Assembly (NCBI RefSeq): GCF_905475395.1
Contig: NC_058339.1
Coordinates: forward strand, 49,857,172-49,921,171
DNA: 64,000 nt
Source of the DNA: Chrysoperla carnea
Taxonomy: Eukaryota; Arthropoda; Insecta; Neuroptera; Chrysopidae
Direction of reading: 5' to 3'
Shown here: positions 9,357 to 20,847 of the stretch, one piece after another
Numbering within the stretch: the first letter of the stretch is position 1
How the letters are laid out: the number at the start of each line of letters is the position of its first letter
Made by a program: the position numbers and the translations under genes
Notes under the pieces: generated by a model
What the model was told of the DNA's origin: nothing
Database searches by the model: none
Seen by the model: the letters and a program-made list of their open reading frames with translations, nothing else

Positions 9357-11954
9357 CTATTTAATCTCTCTTTCTCTATTATGAGTTCGTTTATGCTGTG
9401 ATAAATTTTTATTAGATATAAAAGTCTTTTCACAAATATTACAACTAAACGGCCTCTCGCCTAAAATAAAAAAATCAAATTTATTATATTTATTACAATA
9501 TTTAAATGATGGGTTTATAAATATCTTATGGATAAGTTATATTCGGGTCAATATAAATCTTACCAGTATGTGATCGAGTGTGTATAACAAGATAATCTGA
9601 TCTAGCAAAACCCATCTTACATATTTTACACACATATGGTTTTTCGCCTGTATGAGAACGCATATGTACTTTTAAATAATAATTTGAGAGAAAATTTTTG
9701 TCACATTCAGTACATGCATATGGACGTTCTCCTGTATGTTGTAGTCTGTGTTGTTTTAAGTCTTTAAAGTGGCTATAACTTTCTCCACATTCCGTACATA
9801 AATAAGGTTTTTCGCCAGTATGTACACGCATATGACTTCGAAGTTCTGGCGCAAACGTGAACGATTTTGAACAAATTGTGCAAACGAAATTTTTAACCCC
9901 AATATGATGTTTTTTTATATGTGTAGACAATCTGCCCGAATCAGGAAATCGTTCACCACATGATGAACATACGATAGATTTTTCGCCTAGAATATGGAAA
10001 ATGTAAACTGTTAATTTTTAGTTGTGTTATTAAAATACATTAAATTACCTGTATGAATTCGTAAATGTCGATTTCGATCCCCAGATTTAGCGAAACTTTT
10101 ATCACAAAAATCGCATTTATACGGTTTTTCAATCATGTGTGAATTCAAATGTTCTTTTAAATTGTTCTCGTTTTTGAAAGACTTTGAGCACATAGGACAA
10201 ATAAATTCATCAAATTTTGTATGTTTCAACATATGAATTTGAAGATCTACTTCTAATTCAAAACATTTTTTACATTGAGGACATGGTAAACCGTTTGTAG
10301 ATATTATTTTACCGTTATGAACTCGTAAATGACGATTTCTCTCACTTAGTCCTGCAAAACTTTTATCACAGATGTTACATTTATATGGCTTATTAATCAT
10401 GTGTATGTTGAAATGTCTTTTTAATTTTGCAGCGTTTGCGAATGATTTTGAACATTTTGGACAAATAAATTCTTTAAACTTTTGATGTTTCAACATATGA
10501 ATTTCTAGATCAGCCTCTAAGTCGAAAGATTTTGCACATTTCGGACATGATGATCCATCTTTTAAAGAAATTTCTTTATTTTTCACCTCCAATTCCCGCT
10601 TATCCTTTAATTTACTATATTTATTTTTTCTTGAAACTACATCTTCATCACTGCTTTGAATAGGAATATCACAATTGTTGTCTTCATGAAAACTGTTTTC
10701 AATCTTTAATCTATTGTTTAAGGGTTCGTCGTCAACATCGAACGGCAAACAATTTTTCTCTGTGATCGCATCAGAACTTCCTAAGCTAATATTTTGTGTT
10801 TTAGAAACTTCCAAATTATTCTTATTTTCATTAGTAGTTGTTTCAATTAACTCATCCAAGTTGCTTAAAGGTTTAATTTTTACAAAACTAAATGCGTCGC
10901 TAAGTTTAAATGTATTATTTTCAATACATACATCAGAATTATCCTCGTTTACATTATAAGAATCTTCAGATTTAATATCTACCTCATTTGTTTCCAAACT
11001 TTCAATTTTATGTGTTTGAAAATTTGTTCCGACACTTTCTAATTTAACAGATGTTTCCCCGAATTCTCTTAGCTGTAGCAAAATTTTTTGACACACTTCA
11101 CATTGCTTTTTAAATTCAAACGCAGTATTAAGTTTGTTAGTGCATTCAGTACAAATTAATTTTGGTAAATCATCCCCCATGTCAATCTGGAAATTATAAA
11201 TACCCATACTCTTTTTATACCATGCATATATGTAATATGCAAGGTATACTAAGTTAAGTCCCAAATTTGTAACGCTTAAAAATATTAATACTATGAACAA
11301 AATTTTGGTATAGGTGTTCATAAAATCACCTAATTAGTCCATTTTCGGTTGTCTTTCCGTCTGTCTGCCAACACGATAATTCAAAAACGAAAAAAGATAT
11401 CAAGCTGAAATTTTTACAGCGTGCTCAGGACGTAAAACGTGAGGTCAAGTTCGTAAATGAACAACATAGGTCTATTGGGTCTTGAACCATGGGTTCGTAA
11501 GTCCCATCTTGTAAACCGTTAGAGATAGAACAAAAGTTTGGATGTAAAAAATGTTCCTTATCAAAAAATTAACAACTTTTGTTTGAAACATTTTTTCGTA
11601 AACAGGACTGTTTATCCGTGAGGGCGCAAATTAGGCGTAAATTTTATAGTATGTATTCTATGGGGATATCAGTTACGTATGTGTGGCATGTATGTATGTG
11701 TAATGTGATAGAGTCACCAACACTATCTATACATGGTATTTCAACAATTAACTCAGTCAATTGTTTGTTTTCACTTGTTTTTTTTTTTCAATAATCGCCT
11801 TGTATTTGGTTATCTTTATACTTACTTGTATTGAAGTGCATTCTTTTAATAAATCTACAATACCATAAATTTCTTGTAAATTATCTTTTTCTATCAAGCA
11901 AGTTCTGCAAATTTTCTGATAATTTGCTTGTATATTTGATAATCGAACGTCCAT
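9357..11954 (-). CDS. Gene C: ZAD-C2H2 zinc-finger protein, 12 fingers
   Basis: About 597 residues. Exons are 11826-11954, 10049-11186, 9564-9986 and 9357-9460 (introns 639, 62 and 103 bp, phases 0, 1, 1). The ZAD has C16 and C19 (ICRTC) in exon 1 and a second pair (ICTEC) in exon 2. The N-terminus is two residues shorter than in A, B and D. Exon 2 has an acidic, serine-rich linker, then two successive three-finger modules. Each runs from a CPxC finger through an HM(I/L)xKPYKC linker to a CDKSFA finger. They are joined by HNGKIISTNGLPC rather than TGEKP. Exon 3 gives five fingers and exon 4 one. Intron 1 carries a full-length copy of repeat R. A GGTAAA at 10313/10312, between the two modules, is a possible alternative donor in the same phase as the normal one. 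Confidence 0.87.
11216..11779 (+). repeat. Repeat R copy 2, full length, in intron 1 of gene C
   Basis: About 564 bp from the TATACCATGCATATATGTAA palindromic end to the TTTGTTTTCACTTGTT end. Relative to gene C it lies in antisense orientation inside intron 1, ending about 47 bp from the donor of exon 1. It has all internal blocks of the family (TTCGGTTGTCTTTCCGTCTG, AAAAAAGATATCAAGCTGAA, GTGAGGGCGCAAATTAGGCG). It explains most of the extra length of this intron. Confidence 0.8.
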
Positions 11955-12030
11955 TTCTTTAAAAATTTCAACTTAACACTTATTTGTAACAAGTCATTTA
12001 CCATACCAATGAAAAAATAACGATAAACAT
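11955..12030 (-). promoter_or_regulatory. Conserved proximal upstream block of gene C
   Basis: Positions about 11986-12026 (TAACAAGTCATTTACC, then CAATGAAAAAATAACGATAA) resemble the blocks upstream of A and B. Gene D does not show a clear copy. Confidence 0.3.
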
Positions 12031-12221
12031 TGGATGAATTCAGTGCGGTATTATAATTTGTGATTTAGACCAACACAAACTACATTCGCTTGAGAATAAG
12101 GAATCATTTTTTCTGAATGGTATCGAAACAAGACTGGTTTCTCTACGGCGCTGTTCAAAATAGTATATTAGAGATTTAAACCATTATAATTTTATTATTG
12201 GGTCGGCCGTATTCAACAGTC

Positions 12222-12765
12222 TGATTATAATAATAGGGAAGCCTAAGAGAGGATTTTTGTTGTAACTCGATCGCGTCAGATAAACTTATGAAGGGTTCCT
12301 TGCACCTTCCTTAGTACCTCCACCAAATATTAGCAATAAATATGGAAGGACGCACATAGGGTAGACAATCAAATTAGTAAAAAAGAAATTGCGATAGAAT
12401 TACTCGTGCGCGTCGAATTGAGTTATGGTGAGTTAATTACATGATAAAAAATTTATATTTCAAAAATCTGAAAAAATTTTGCTCGCGATCGAGATACTAC
12501 GGGTAACACAACTTTGCAAGCCTCCCATTTCCTTGCATCACGTTTAAATCATCAGATTATTGAAATGTACATATTTTAGCAAATAGCTCGAGCTAACTCA
12601 CCTATCGCCTTTTTTTACTAATCTGATCGTCTGCCCTACACTCCCCTTCCTAATATTTGGATGAAGTACTAAAGAAGGTTCAAGAAATTCTTCATATGTT
12701 AATCTGACACTCGAGTTACTACACAAATCCCCTCTTGGGCTCCCCTATTATAATTTTATGACTGG
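12222..12765. mobile_element. Long foldback MITE with about 190-bp arms
   Basis: The left arm (12222-12410) and right arm (12575-12765) are inverted copies along nearly their whole length. Examples are TAATAGGGAAGCCTAAGAGA against the inverse of CCTCTTGGGCTCCCCTATTA, GTAACTCG against CGAGTTAC, and AATCAAATTAGTAAAAAAG against the inverse of TTTTTTACTAATCTGATCG. The loop is about 165 bp, with no ORF. It lies between the start of gene C and the end of gene D. Confidence 0.75.
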
Positions 12766-13244
12766 TTAAAACTTGTATATTAGCAGAAATATCAAACTGA
12801 AATTGTTGAAAATGTACATATAACCCTAACTCTTATACTTATAAAAACAATACATTTTATGTATTGAAAATACATCTTTTATAAAGATCATAGATCGCTG
12901 ACTTAATAAGTGGATGCAGGATATTAAAAAGAAAATTTTATATAAATTTTAGTAATTAGTTGTTTTATTTAGTTTTTGTTATTTTGGGCAAATCTTAATT
13001 GAAAACGAAATCAATGTCTATTTACACAGTTTTAACAATCTTTTTATGTATCTTTATTATGAAACTAAATTTTCTATTTTAAATTGTTGTGTGCTTTAGT
13101 AAAGTGCCTCATATAATACTTTTAATTGCTTTTGATATCTCAACACATTATACCACTTAACATGTGAGGGTGAAATTGTACACTTAAATGGAAAACGCAC
13201 ATTACGTATTTTCAATTGAAGAAATAGAAAGAAAGGAAAAAATT
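12766..13244. other. Intergenic C/D, nothing recognised
   Basis: AT-rich sequence with no ORF, repeat arms or RNA motif that I can support. Confidence 0.4.
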
Positions 13245-13310
13245 ACACAGAAGACGGGACTCGAACTCTGGCCATCTAGATATTCGGTCTAGGACGTAGC
13301 CTATATATGT
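13245..13310 (-). repeat. tRNA-like / SINE remnant
   Basis: On the minus strand AGAGTTCGAGTCCC (13256-13269) is a good RNA polymerase III B box. Upstream is a five-pair stem CTAGA/TCTAG closing a seven-base loop CCGAATA. However, the T stem does not pair and the A-box region is weak, so it is not a working tRNA gene. It is most likely a tRNA-derived SINE fragment. Confidence 0.35.
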
Positions 13311-13424
13311 AACCTCTCCGTATCTTTATTCTATTTGTTTGTTTATACAGAACACATATTTTTACACATTTGATTTTATTAATAAAATTTTTTATTTGTT
13401 CTATTTATTATTATCCAAATAAAC

Positions 13425-16400
13425 TCAGCATCTTTCTTTACTATGTGTTCGTTTATGTTGTGATAAATTTTTATTTGATTTAAAAGTCTTTTCACAAATA
13501 TTGCAACTAAATGGTCTCTCACCTAAAACAAAATTAATACCAATAAATAAATTTTAATTAATCATTTAAGTTAATTAAAAAAATGTTATTACACGAATTC
13601 ATTGAAGACCATAGATAACATTGCGAATTTGTATCTTTTAAAATATTTATTAAGATACAAAAAGATACGTGTAATATGTCAATATGTCTTCAGTTCCCGC
13701 TTTCAACCAGCAGAAGTGGTTTATTCAGGCTCATTATCGTAAGTAGTAAGAGATAAAATTGAAAATAAGTTGATTAATTTGAAGAATTCATGAAGCAAAA
13801 ATTTTACGGGATTCAAATTCGAATTTTTAACATGGCAATCTTTAAAATACAAATCTTACCAGTATGTGTTCGAGTGTGTATAACAAGAGATTCTTTTCTG
13901 GCAAAACCCATTTTACATATTTTACATGGATATGGTCTTTCACCTGTATGCGTTCTCATATGCACTTTTAAATAATAATTTGACAGAAAATTCTTATTAC
14001 ATTCTGTACATGAATAAGGACTTTCTCCTGAATGTTTTAGTTTGTGTTTTTTTAAATCTTTAAAGTGACTATAACTTTTCCCACATTCTGTACATAAATA
14101 AGGTTTTTCACCAGTATGTACACGCATATGACTTCGAAGTTCCGGTGCAAAAGTAAATGATTTAGAACATACTGTGCACACGAAGTTTTTAACTCCAATA
14201 TGATATTTTTTTATATGAATTGATAATCTGCCAGAATCTTGAAATCGTTCACCACATGATGAACATACTAAAGGTTTTTCTCCTAGATTAAAAAAAATGT
14301 AGATTATTAGTTTCTAGAAGCTAATGTAAAATACACCAGTATTAACTGATTAGCATCATCATATACTCCATATCTTTATTACCGAAAGAAATTATAAAAT
14401 AGGTGCTAAATTTGTGGAGAGCTCGTTGTGTCAGACCAATGCTTTGGCTACGGCCAGGTTCCGGGCCAAAACCGAAGGTTTTTCTGACAAATAAATTGCA
14501 AGCTAATTTTTTTATCATCTCTAGAAAAATTTCTTTTAAAATCATTTATATTATTAATTGTAGCTTGTAGCCAATCTTGAACAAAATTTTTTAGAGCCTA
14601 TAAGCTTTCGGCTTCGGCCGGAGGTAGTCGCGATATTCGATTAAAAGGATTCGGCCAGAAATCAGATCCCGAGAAACCGAGAAGAGGATGACTCCGTTAT
14701 TAAATGTTATATTCGACAGCGGATTTACGGTAAAAACATGTTCTGATTAAGAAAATTAATGATTTTTTTTTCAGGCCAAAATACAGCAATTGAAAAAAAG
14801 AAACAATAACAATTCTATTTTTCTTATATTTAAAATATTTAAAAATAAAGCAATTTTCGCTGAACTGAATTTACTCAATTGTTCAATTTTTCACTAACTT
14901 GTTGAAAAACGCGATCAAAACACAATCCACCTGGTGGAAAATTTTTTGAAGAAATAGTAAGTCTTACTCGATAAGTCTTAAAAACTTTGAAAAAGTCTTA
15001 AAAACTCTAAAAAGTCCAAGGAACTCTGAATTTCTCAACGTTTTTGGACTGTTTGATTAAGACTTAATAAGTCTGAATAGTTCTGAATTAGACAGCCAAA
15101 AAACGTTGAGAAATTCAGAGATCCTAGGATTTTTTCAGAGTTTTAAGATTTATTCTTTCTTCAAATATTTTTTTCACCAAGGTCTTTCAACTTAGCACGT
15201 TGCAAAAAGATTTTACTTATCTATGGCATAAAACAGAGGGAGCCAAATTACCTGTATGAATTCGTAAATGACAATTTCGATCGCCAGATCCAGCAAAACT
15301 TTTATCACAAAATTTGCATTTATACGGTTTGTCAGTCATGTGTATATTCAAATGCTGTGTTAAATTGTTCTTATTTTTAAAATCCTTTGAGCATATAGGA
15401 CAAATAAATTCATCGAATTTTTTGTGTACCAACATATGAATTTGTAGATCGACCTCTAACTTAAAATATTTTTTGCATTGAGGGCATGGTAATCCATCAT
15501 TGATTATAGGTGTTTTACCATTATGATTTTGTAAATGACGTTTACGTTCACTAATTCCAGCAAAACTTTTATCACAAATATTACATTTATATGGCTTTTG
15601 AATCATGTGTGTATTGAAATGTCTTTTTAATTTTGCAGCGTTTGCGAATGATTTTGAACACTTAGGACAATTATACTCTTTAAACTTTTGATGTTTCAAC
15701 ATATGAATTTCTAGATCTCCTTCTAATTCGAAAGATTTTTTACACTTAGAACATGAGAGTTCATTTTTTATTGAAGCATCTTCTTCCTCCACTTCTAATT
15801 TTTCATTGCTAGATTTTTTATTACATTTAGTTTTTCTGGCACTTAAAACTACAGACTCTTCACTACTTTGAACAGAAATATCACAATCGTTTCCTTCGTC
15901 TCTGTTTTCAATCTTTAGTCTTTTATTTAAAGGTTCATCATCAAGATCATAAGGTATAATATTCTTCTCAAATTTATTAATTACACTTTCCAAATTAATA
16001 TCTTGTTTCTTAGAAACGTTCAAAATATTTTTATTTTTATTAGTAGAAGTTTCGACAAAATCATCTAAACTACTTAACCGTTTAATATTCACAAAATTAA
16101 ATACACTATTATCTTTAAATTTATTATTCTCATCACATGCATCTGAATTATCCTCGTTTACATTAAAAGAATCCTCAGATTTAATATCGATTTCATTTTT
16201 TTCTAAATTTTCTACTTGAGAATTTGATCCATTAACGTTACCTTCAACTTTAACATTTTTTCTCTCAAATTCTTTCAGTTGTAACAAAATTTTTTGAGAT
16301 ACTTCACATTGCTTTCTAAATTCAAACGCAGTGTTTAATTTGTTAATGCATTCAAGACAAATTGATTTTGGGAAATCATCGGCCATATCGATCTAAAAAT

Positions 16401-16596
16401 TATATATTTAGTTTTCGTTAAAAAATTATTATGCTTTTTCGCTGGAATTTACCGTACTTACTTGTATTGAAGTACATTCTTTTAATAAATCTATAATACA
16501 AAAAATTGCTTGTAAATTATCTTTTTTTATCAAACAAGTTCGGCAGATTTTCTGAATATTTGTTTGTAAACTTGATAATTTAAGGTAATCGTCCAT
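13425..16596 (-). CDS. Gene D: ZAD-C2H2 zinc-finger protein, 12 fingers
   Basis: About 598 residues, sister of gene C. Exons are 16462-16596, 15252-16392, 13860-14282 and 13425-13522 (introns 69, 969 and 337 bp, phases 0, 1, 1). ZAD cysteines are in ICRTC (exon 1) and ICLEC (exon 2). The exon 2 linker is acidic, followed by two three-finger modules joined by HNGKTPIINDGLPC. Exon 3 has five fingers and exon 4 one, ending SKERC. Exon 3 is very close to C, including the recognition helices (SFTFAPELRSH, FLSNYYLKVH), unlike the A/B pair. Intron 2 is about 15 times longer than in the paralogues because it holds a foldback element and other insertions. GGTAAA at 15519/15518 is a phase-compatible internal donor, as in C. 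Confidence 0.87.
14287..14926. other. Insertion-derived part of gene D intron 2
   Basis: In A, B and C this intron is 60-66 bp. Here a patch of relatively GC-rich sequence (about 14410-14490 and 14590-14700, with strings such as GGCTTCGGCCGGAGGTAGTC) stands out from the AT-rich surroundings. It looks like old transposon sequence, but no ends or ORF could be matched. Confidence 0.4.
14927..15184. mobile_element. Foldback MITE in intron 2 of gene D
   Basis: The arms are inverted copies: CTCTGAATTTCTCAACGTTT (about 15026) matches the inverse of AACGTTGAGAAATTCAGAG (about 15102), and TTTTTTGAAGAAATAGTAAG matches the inverse of TATTCTTTCTTCAAATATTT. The outer ends are CACCTGGTGG and CACCAAGGT. 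Arms are about 110 bp with a loop of about 35 bp. No coding capacity. Confidence 0.65.
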
Positions 16597-17268
16597 TTCC
16601 TGAAAAATTTGAATTAATCAGTTGATACTAAAAAATTGCCCATAAAGATCTATGTAAAATACAGATTGTTCGGGGCTTGACCGGTTTGACCAAGCTGGAT
16701 TTGGGTTTGACGGCTACTTTGATTACGTTACGATACAAATTTTATCGAAATTTTTTTTGTCTGAACTCATACTCATGCGAAAGTTTGATACTTTTGATAC
16801 TCATGTGAAAGTTTATACACACAGAAATACATTTTTTTTCTTTACATTTACCTTTCCGAATTTAAAAAAAAAAAATTACAATATTTATTTATGAGAGAGA
16901 AGCTCATTTAAATAATGAAAGCAATCAACTGTTGGTCAAATTTTTTAAAGATCTTTCCTATTTCACATTCAAGAAAAATGAAAATCTAGTTTAAATTACA
17001 AAAAATTGCGGTACATTGATGAAATTATTTCGTTTTTAGTTATTATTTGAATAAAAATGTTTGTTTTTCAACACTCAAAGAAAATGATATGAGAATACTA
17101 CATTTAATAATTATTTTCTATTTTCTAATAATTTCGAATTCCTACTGTAGAGGTTGTATTGTACCTAGAGTATGTTATTTTTGGTTGTTAATTATGTATT
17201 ATGATTGTGAAGTTTCTATTTGAGAAAAAATTTAATTATATGGTAATTTAAAATAATAAAAAGAAAAC
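16597..17268. promoter_or_regulatory. Shared upstream region of divergent genes D and E
   Basis: These 672 bp separate the start codons of D (minus) and E (plus), so both promoters should lie here or within the first leaders. It is AT-rich with poly-A/poly-T tracts. I could not fix a TATA box, initiator or transcription start. Confidence 0.4.
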
Positions 17269-20200
17269 ATGATATCCGAAAAAATTTGTAGAACTTGTGT
17301 GGCTGAGAAGGATAATTTACAAGCAATTTTTAATGTTACAGATATGCTAAAAGTGTGTACTTCTATACAGGTAAAAACTTTGTTTACATATTTGTGTCTT
17401 TCTACATCACGGATCTAGTAATTATAGTAGGGATGTAGTATAAAGTCCTACTTAAGACGGGGGGGGGGGGGTGTATCACTCAGGGGGAAGCAATGTGCCT
17501 ACTTTTGATTGGCTCTCATTTGCGGGAAATTCAAATAGAACGATAATATTTCGTGTGTTTTAGATTTTAATATTTCTATATCCATGGTTTTAGATTGCCT
17601 CAAGCAATATGCCTGCTTTTGATTGGCTGCGGCTGTTCGCACTCCCAATTGCGGGAGAAATTAAATGAGTAGCGAATTCTGCGTGTATTGTAGATTGGTC
17701 CGAGCAAAAAATCTTTCTATTTAAAGTAAAACCTTTTACCCTAAAGAAAATAATGTATTTTTTTAAAAATACAATTTAGAAATTAATTACAAATATAATA
17801 TTTTTAACTAATTACCCTTGGATGAAGGAATATACCTTTAATATTCCTATGACCGACTAATTACCTAAAGAATATATCGTAAATAATTCGTAAAATAATA
17901 AAAATAAAACTTCAGTTATTTAAATTAATATTAGGTTCACGGGTACATAATTCATTACATAAATAAGTAATAATTTGCCCAAATAACTTTTGCTGACTTT
18001 CAGCATGCACCTAGTTAACAGCCAATAGAAAGTAGGCACAATGATACCCTGCCTCTTCCCCCTGAGTGAGACTCACCCCACTCGGTTATACTCCATCCCT
18101 TTTAAAATATTCCTATATCCATGTTCTACATCATCATTCCAATAATAATAAATTTTTCATTGTTAAAGGTAACTAAAAATGATGGTTTGCCGGAATTAAT
18201 TTGTTCGGAATGTATAGAAAAATTAAATAATGCTTTTGAGTTTAGAAAGCAATGTGAAATTTCTGATAAAACTCTTAAAAAATTTACGCATAGGGTAAAT
18301 TTACTAGAAAATATATCAGTTATTAAAGAAGATTTTGTTTTAAATAAAGAACCTGATGATTTTGATATTAAATCCGAAAATTTAATTGATTTTGATAATT
18401 CGTTGCAAAGTAACGAAGACAATGATGATGAAATTATAATTCAGAAAACAAATAAAGAAAATGAAAGCATATTCGAATATAAATCCCAAATTAATCCAGA
18501 AAATTGCATACCCTGTTCTGAATGTAAAGAATGCTTTGAATCACAATCAGATTTGGAAACTCACATGATAACGCATCCTAAATTAGAAGAAAATGTGTTA
18601 ACATGTACTAAATGCTCAAAATCGTTTAGTGATATAAAAATTTTACGTAGGCATGTTCTCACACATATGAAAAATAAGCGCTTTAAATGTTCAATATGTT
18701 CAAAAGGTTTTTCCGAATCTGGTAATTTTCAACGTCATATAAGAACACATAAAGGTGAAAAACGATATTTTTGTAAAATTTGTAATAAGGGCTTTTATGA
18801 AAAAAATGTTTTAGCACTTCATACAAGAACACACACGGGTAATTTTTATATATTAGTCTTGGCTTAAAATCAAAAGAACGTTTTTCTAAAGCTGTGATTT
18901 TTGATTTTCATCATTTATCTATAAAAAAAATTTTATAGTTTCTTTGGCGCATAATTTTCAAAATTCAATTCAAGTATATTACTTTCTAAACTTAGTATAC
19001 CTTGCATATTACATGTATGCATGGTATAAAAATACAAAATTATTTTTATATAAAAAAATAGACATTTTTTGAATATAAATCCAGTAAAATTAAGTATTCA
19101 GTCACGTGACAGCAAACGCCAATAAAAAAGTATTACGTAACGCCATCCCAAACGCTATTAATACTATTTACATTTTAATAGAACGAACACGATTACATCG
19201 GTTACATTATTGTCATACACAAAATGATGGATTACTTACAACTGCTAGAAACTTTTATACCCAAAAATTGCTTGGCAAGTCGTGATGTCATTCAAGACAC
19301 CATTACACTTTACACTGTTTTTGAAGTAAATTAGAATTGGTTTCTGAAAATGTAAAATAATCGAATATCGAATATTATTGTAACGTATAAACCAATTTTT
19401 CTTTAAGACAAAAGCCTATTATCCGTATCACTTTTATACTGTATTTGTTATTATCTTGAAAAATCAAATATTTATGTTTTTCTGATTTTGAGCTATCTAT
19501 TTAGTCTACATTATTTGATACAAAACTAAATAAAAGTTATTTTCTAGGAGAGAAACCTATCATATGTTCAGCTTGTGGGAAACGATTTTCTGATCCAAGT
19601 GGCTTGTGGGCGCACATGAAAACACATAGTGGTGAAAAAAATTACACATGTCAAGTTTGTTATAAATCTTTTTCACATTCATTTGTTTTAACGAAGCATA
19701 TGCGTATACATACAGGCGAACGTCCTTATTTGTGTACCGAATGTGGTAAAAGTTTTACTCAATCGTACTATGTCCAAATTCATATGAGAAAACATACTGG
19801 AGAATTTCCATTTGCATGTACAGAATGTAATAAAAAATTCACTCAGAATAGTCAATTGGAAATTCATAAACGAGTTCACACTGGTGTAAAACCATATGCT
19901 TGCTCTATATGTGATAAACGATGTGCTAGAAGCGGAGATCTTACTAAACATATGAGATCTCATACCGGTAATTATTAAACAAAATTAACATACGTTATTT
20001 AGTACGACAGACCTTATATAATAATTTTCTACAGTTTCCCTTAACGAATTCTAGATGAAAGAAGACATGATTCTCTTCAAGAGTTTCGTTGGGGACGCAT
20101 TATCTACCAATTCCTAGACTTTACGAATCTCTTTTCCTCCATCCACATAATCGAAATTATGTAATGGAAAGTGTTTTATAAATAAAGAATGAAAGATTGA

Positions 20201-20847
20201 AAATAATGATGGGTGGGAAAATAATGAAAATAATTACCTGTGTTTTATACGGATATCTGAAAAATAGTGTATTAACAGTCACGATTTAACGGACTTAAGC
20301 CTAAGTACAAAAGTAATCCTTATAAAATTCTACACAAAATTTCCTTTGTAAAAATTTATTTAAATATATCAACGAATGGGCCCGCTAGCATTAATATATC
20401 GAATAAAATTTTTGTTGAAATAAGTCCCCAATTTTTAAAAACTTTGCTCCGTTTCTGATTTTTTTACATTGCGATTCAAAAATCTGAAAAATTCAATATC
20501 TTTACTTTGTTTGAAGAAGGGAATCATTGTTAACTACCCAATCCATACATTATTTTATTAATAAAGGATTTGTTTCAGGAGAGAAACCCTTTGCTTGTAA
20601 CATTTGTACAAAAAAATATGCATCATCAAGTCGATTAGCTGCTCACAGGCGTAGTCATTCAGGTGAACGCATTCATAGTTGTGATATTTGTGGGAAAGGA
20701 TTTATCGAATCGCAAGGATTAAAAGCACATAAACGAACGCATACAGGAGAAAAACCATATGAATGTACTACTTGTGGTCAACGATTTAGTCAAGCTGGTT
20801 CTTTAAATACGCATAAAAAAATTCATACCGAATTATCGAAGACTTAA
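17269..20847 (+). CDS. Gene E: divergent ZAD-C2H2 zinc-finger protein, 12 fingers
   Basis: About 486 residues. Exons are 17269-17370, 18169-18838, 19548-19967 and 20579-20847 (introns 798, 709 and 611 bp, phases 0, 1, 1, the same as in the minus-strand paralogues). The first Met is only six residues before ICRTC, so the ZAD start is shorter than in A-D. The second cysteine pair is ICSEC in exon 2. Exon 2 has a short acidic linker and four fingers, exon 3 five, exon 4 three. The last finger of exon 3 has Cys in place of the core Phe (CDKRCARSGDL). The Met at 18121 lies in intron 1 and is not a start. It is the most diverged member of the cluster. A possible AATAAA poly(A) signal is at 20868-20873. 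Confidence 0.87.
17429..18100. mobile_element. MITE with about 90-bp inverted ends in intron 1 of gene E
   Basis: The left end (17429-17515: AGGGATGTAGTATA ... TCACTCAGGGGGAAGCAATG ... CTACTTTTGATTGGCT) is matched in inverse by the right end (18012-18100: AGCCAATAGAAAGTAGGCAC ... CCTGAGTGAGACTCACCCC ... TATACTCCATCCCT). A second internal copy of the TTTTGATTGGCT block lies near 17610-17626. There is a run of 13 G at 17459-17471. It fills most of the intron, and no transposase is present. Confidence 0.75.
18988..19028 (-). repeat. Repeat R copy 3 (terminal 40 bp only), intron 2 of gene E
   Basis: Only the palindromic end survives (CTTAGTATACCTTGCATATT then ACATGTATGCATGGTATA). Confidence 0.6.

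Noticed and set aside
11187-11321. N-terminal extension of the gene C exon 2 ORF
   Set aside because: It reads into intron 1 and repeat R. The acceptor before ATTGACATG aligns with A, B and D.
13245-13310. Functional tRNA gene
   Set aside because: Anticodon-like stem and B box are present, but the T stem, D arm and acceptor do not pair.
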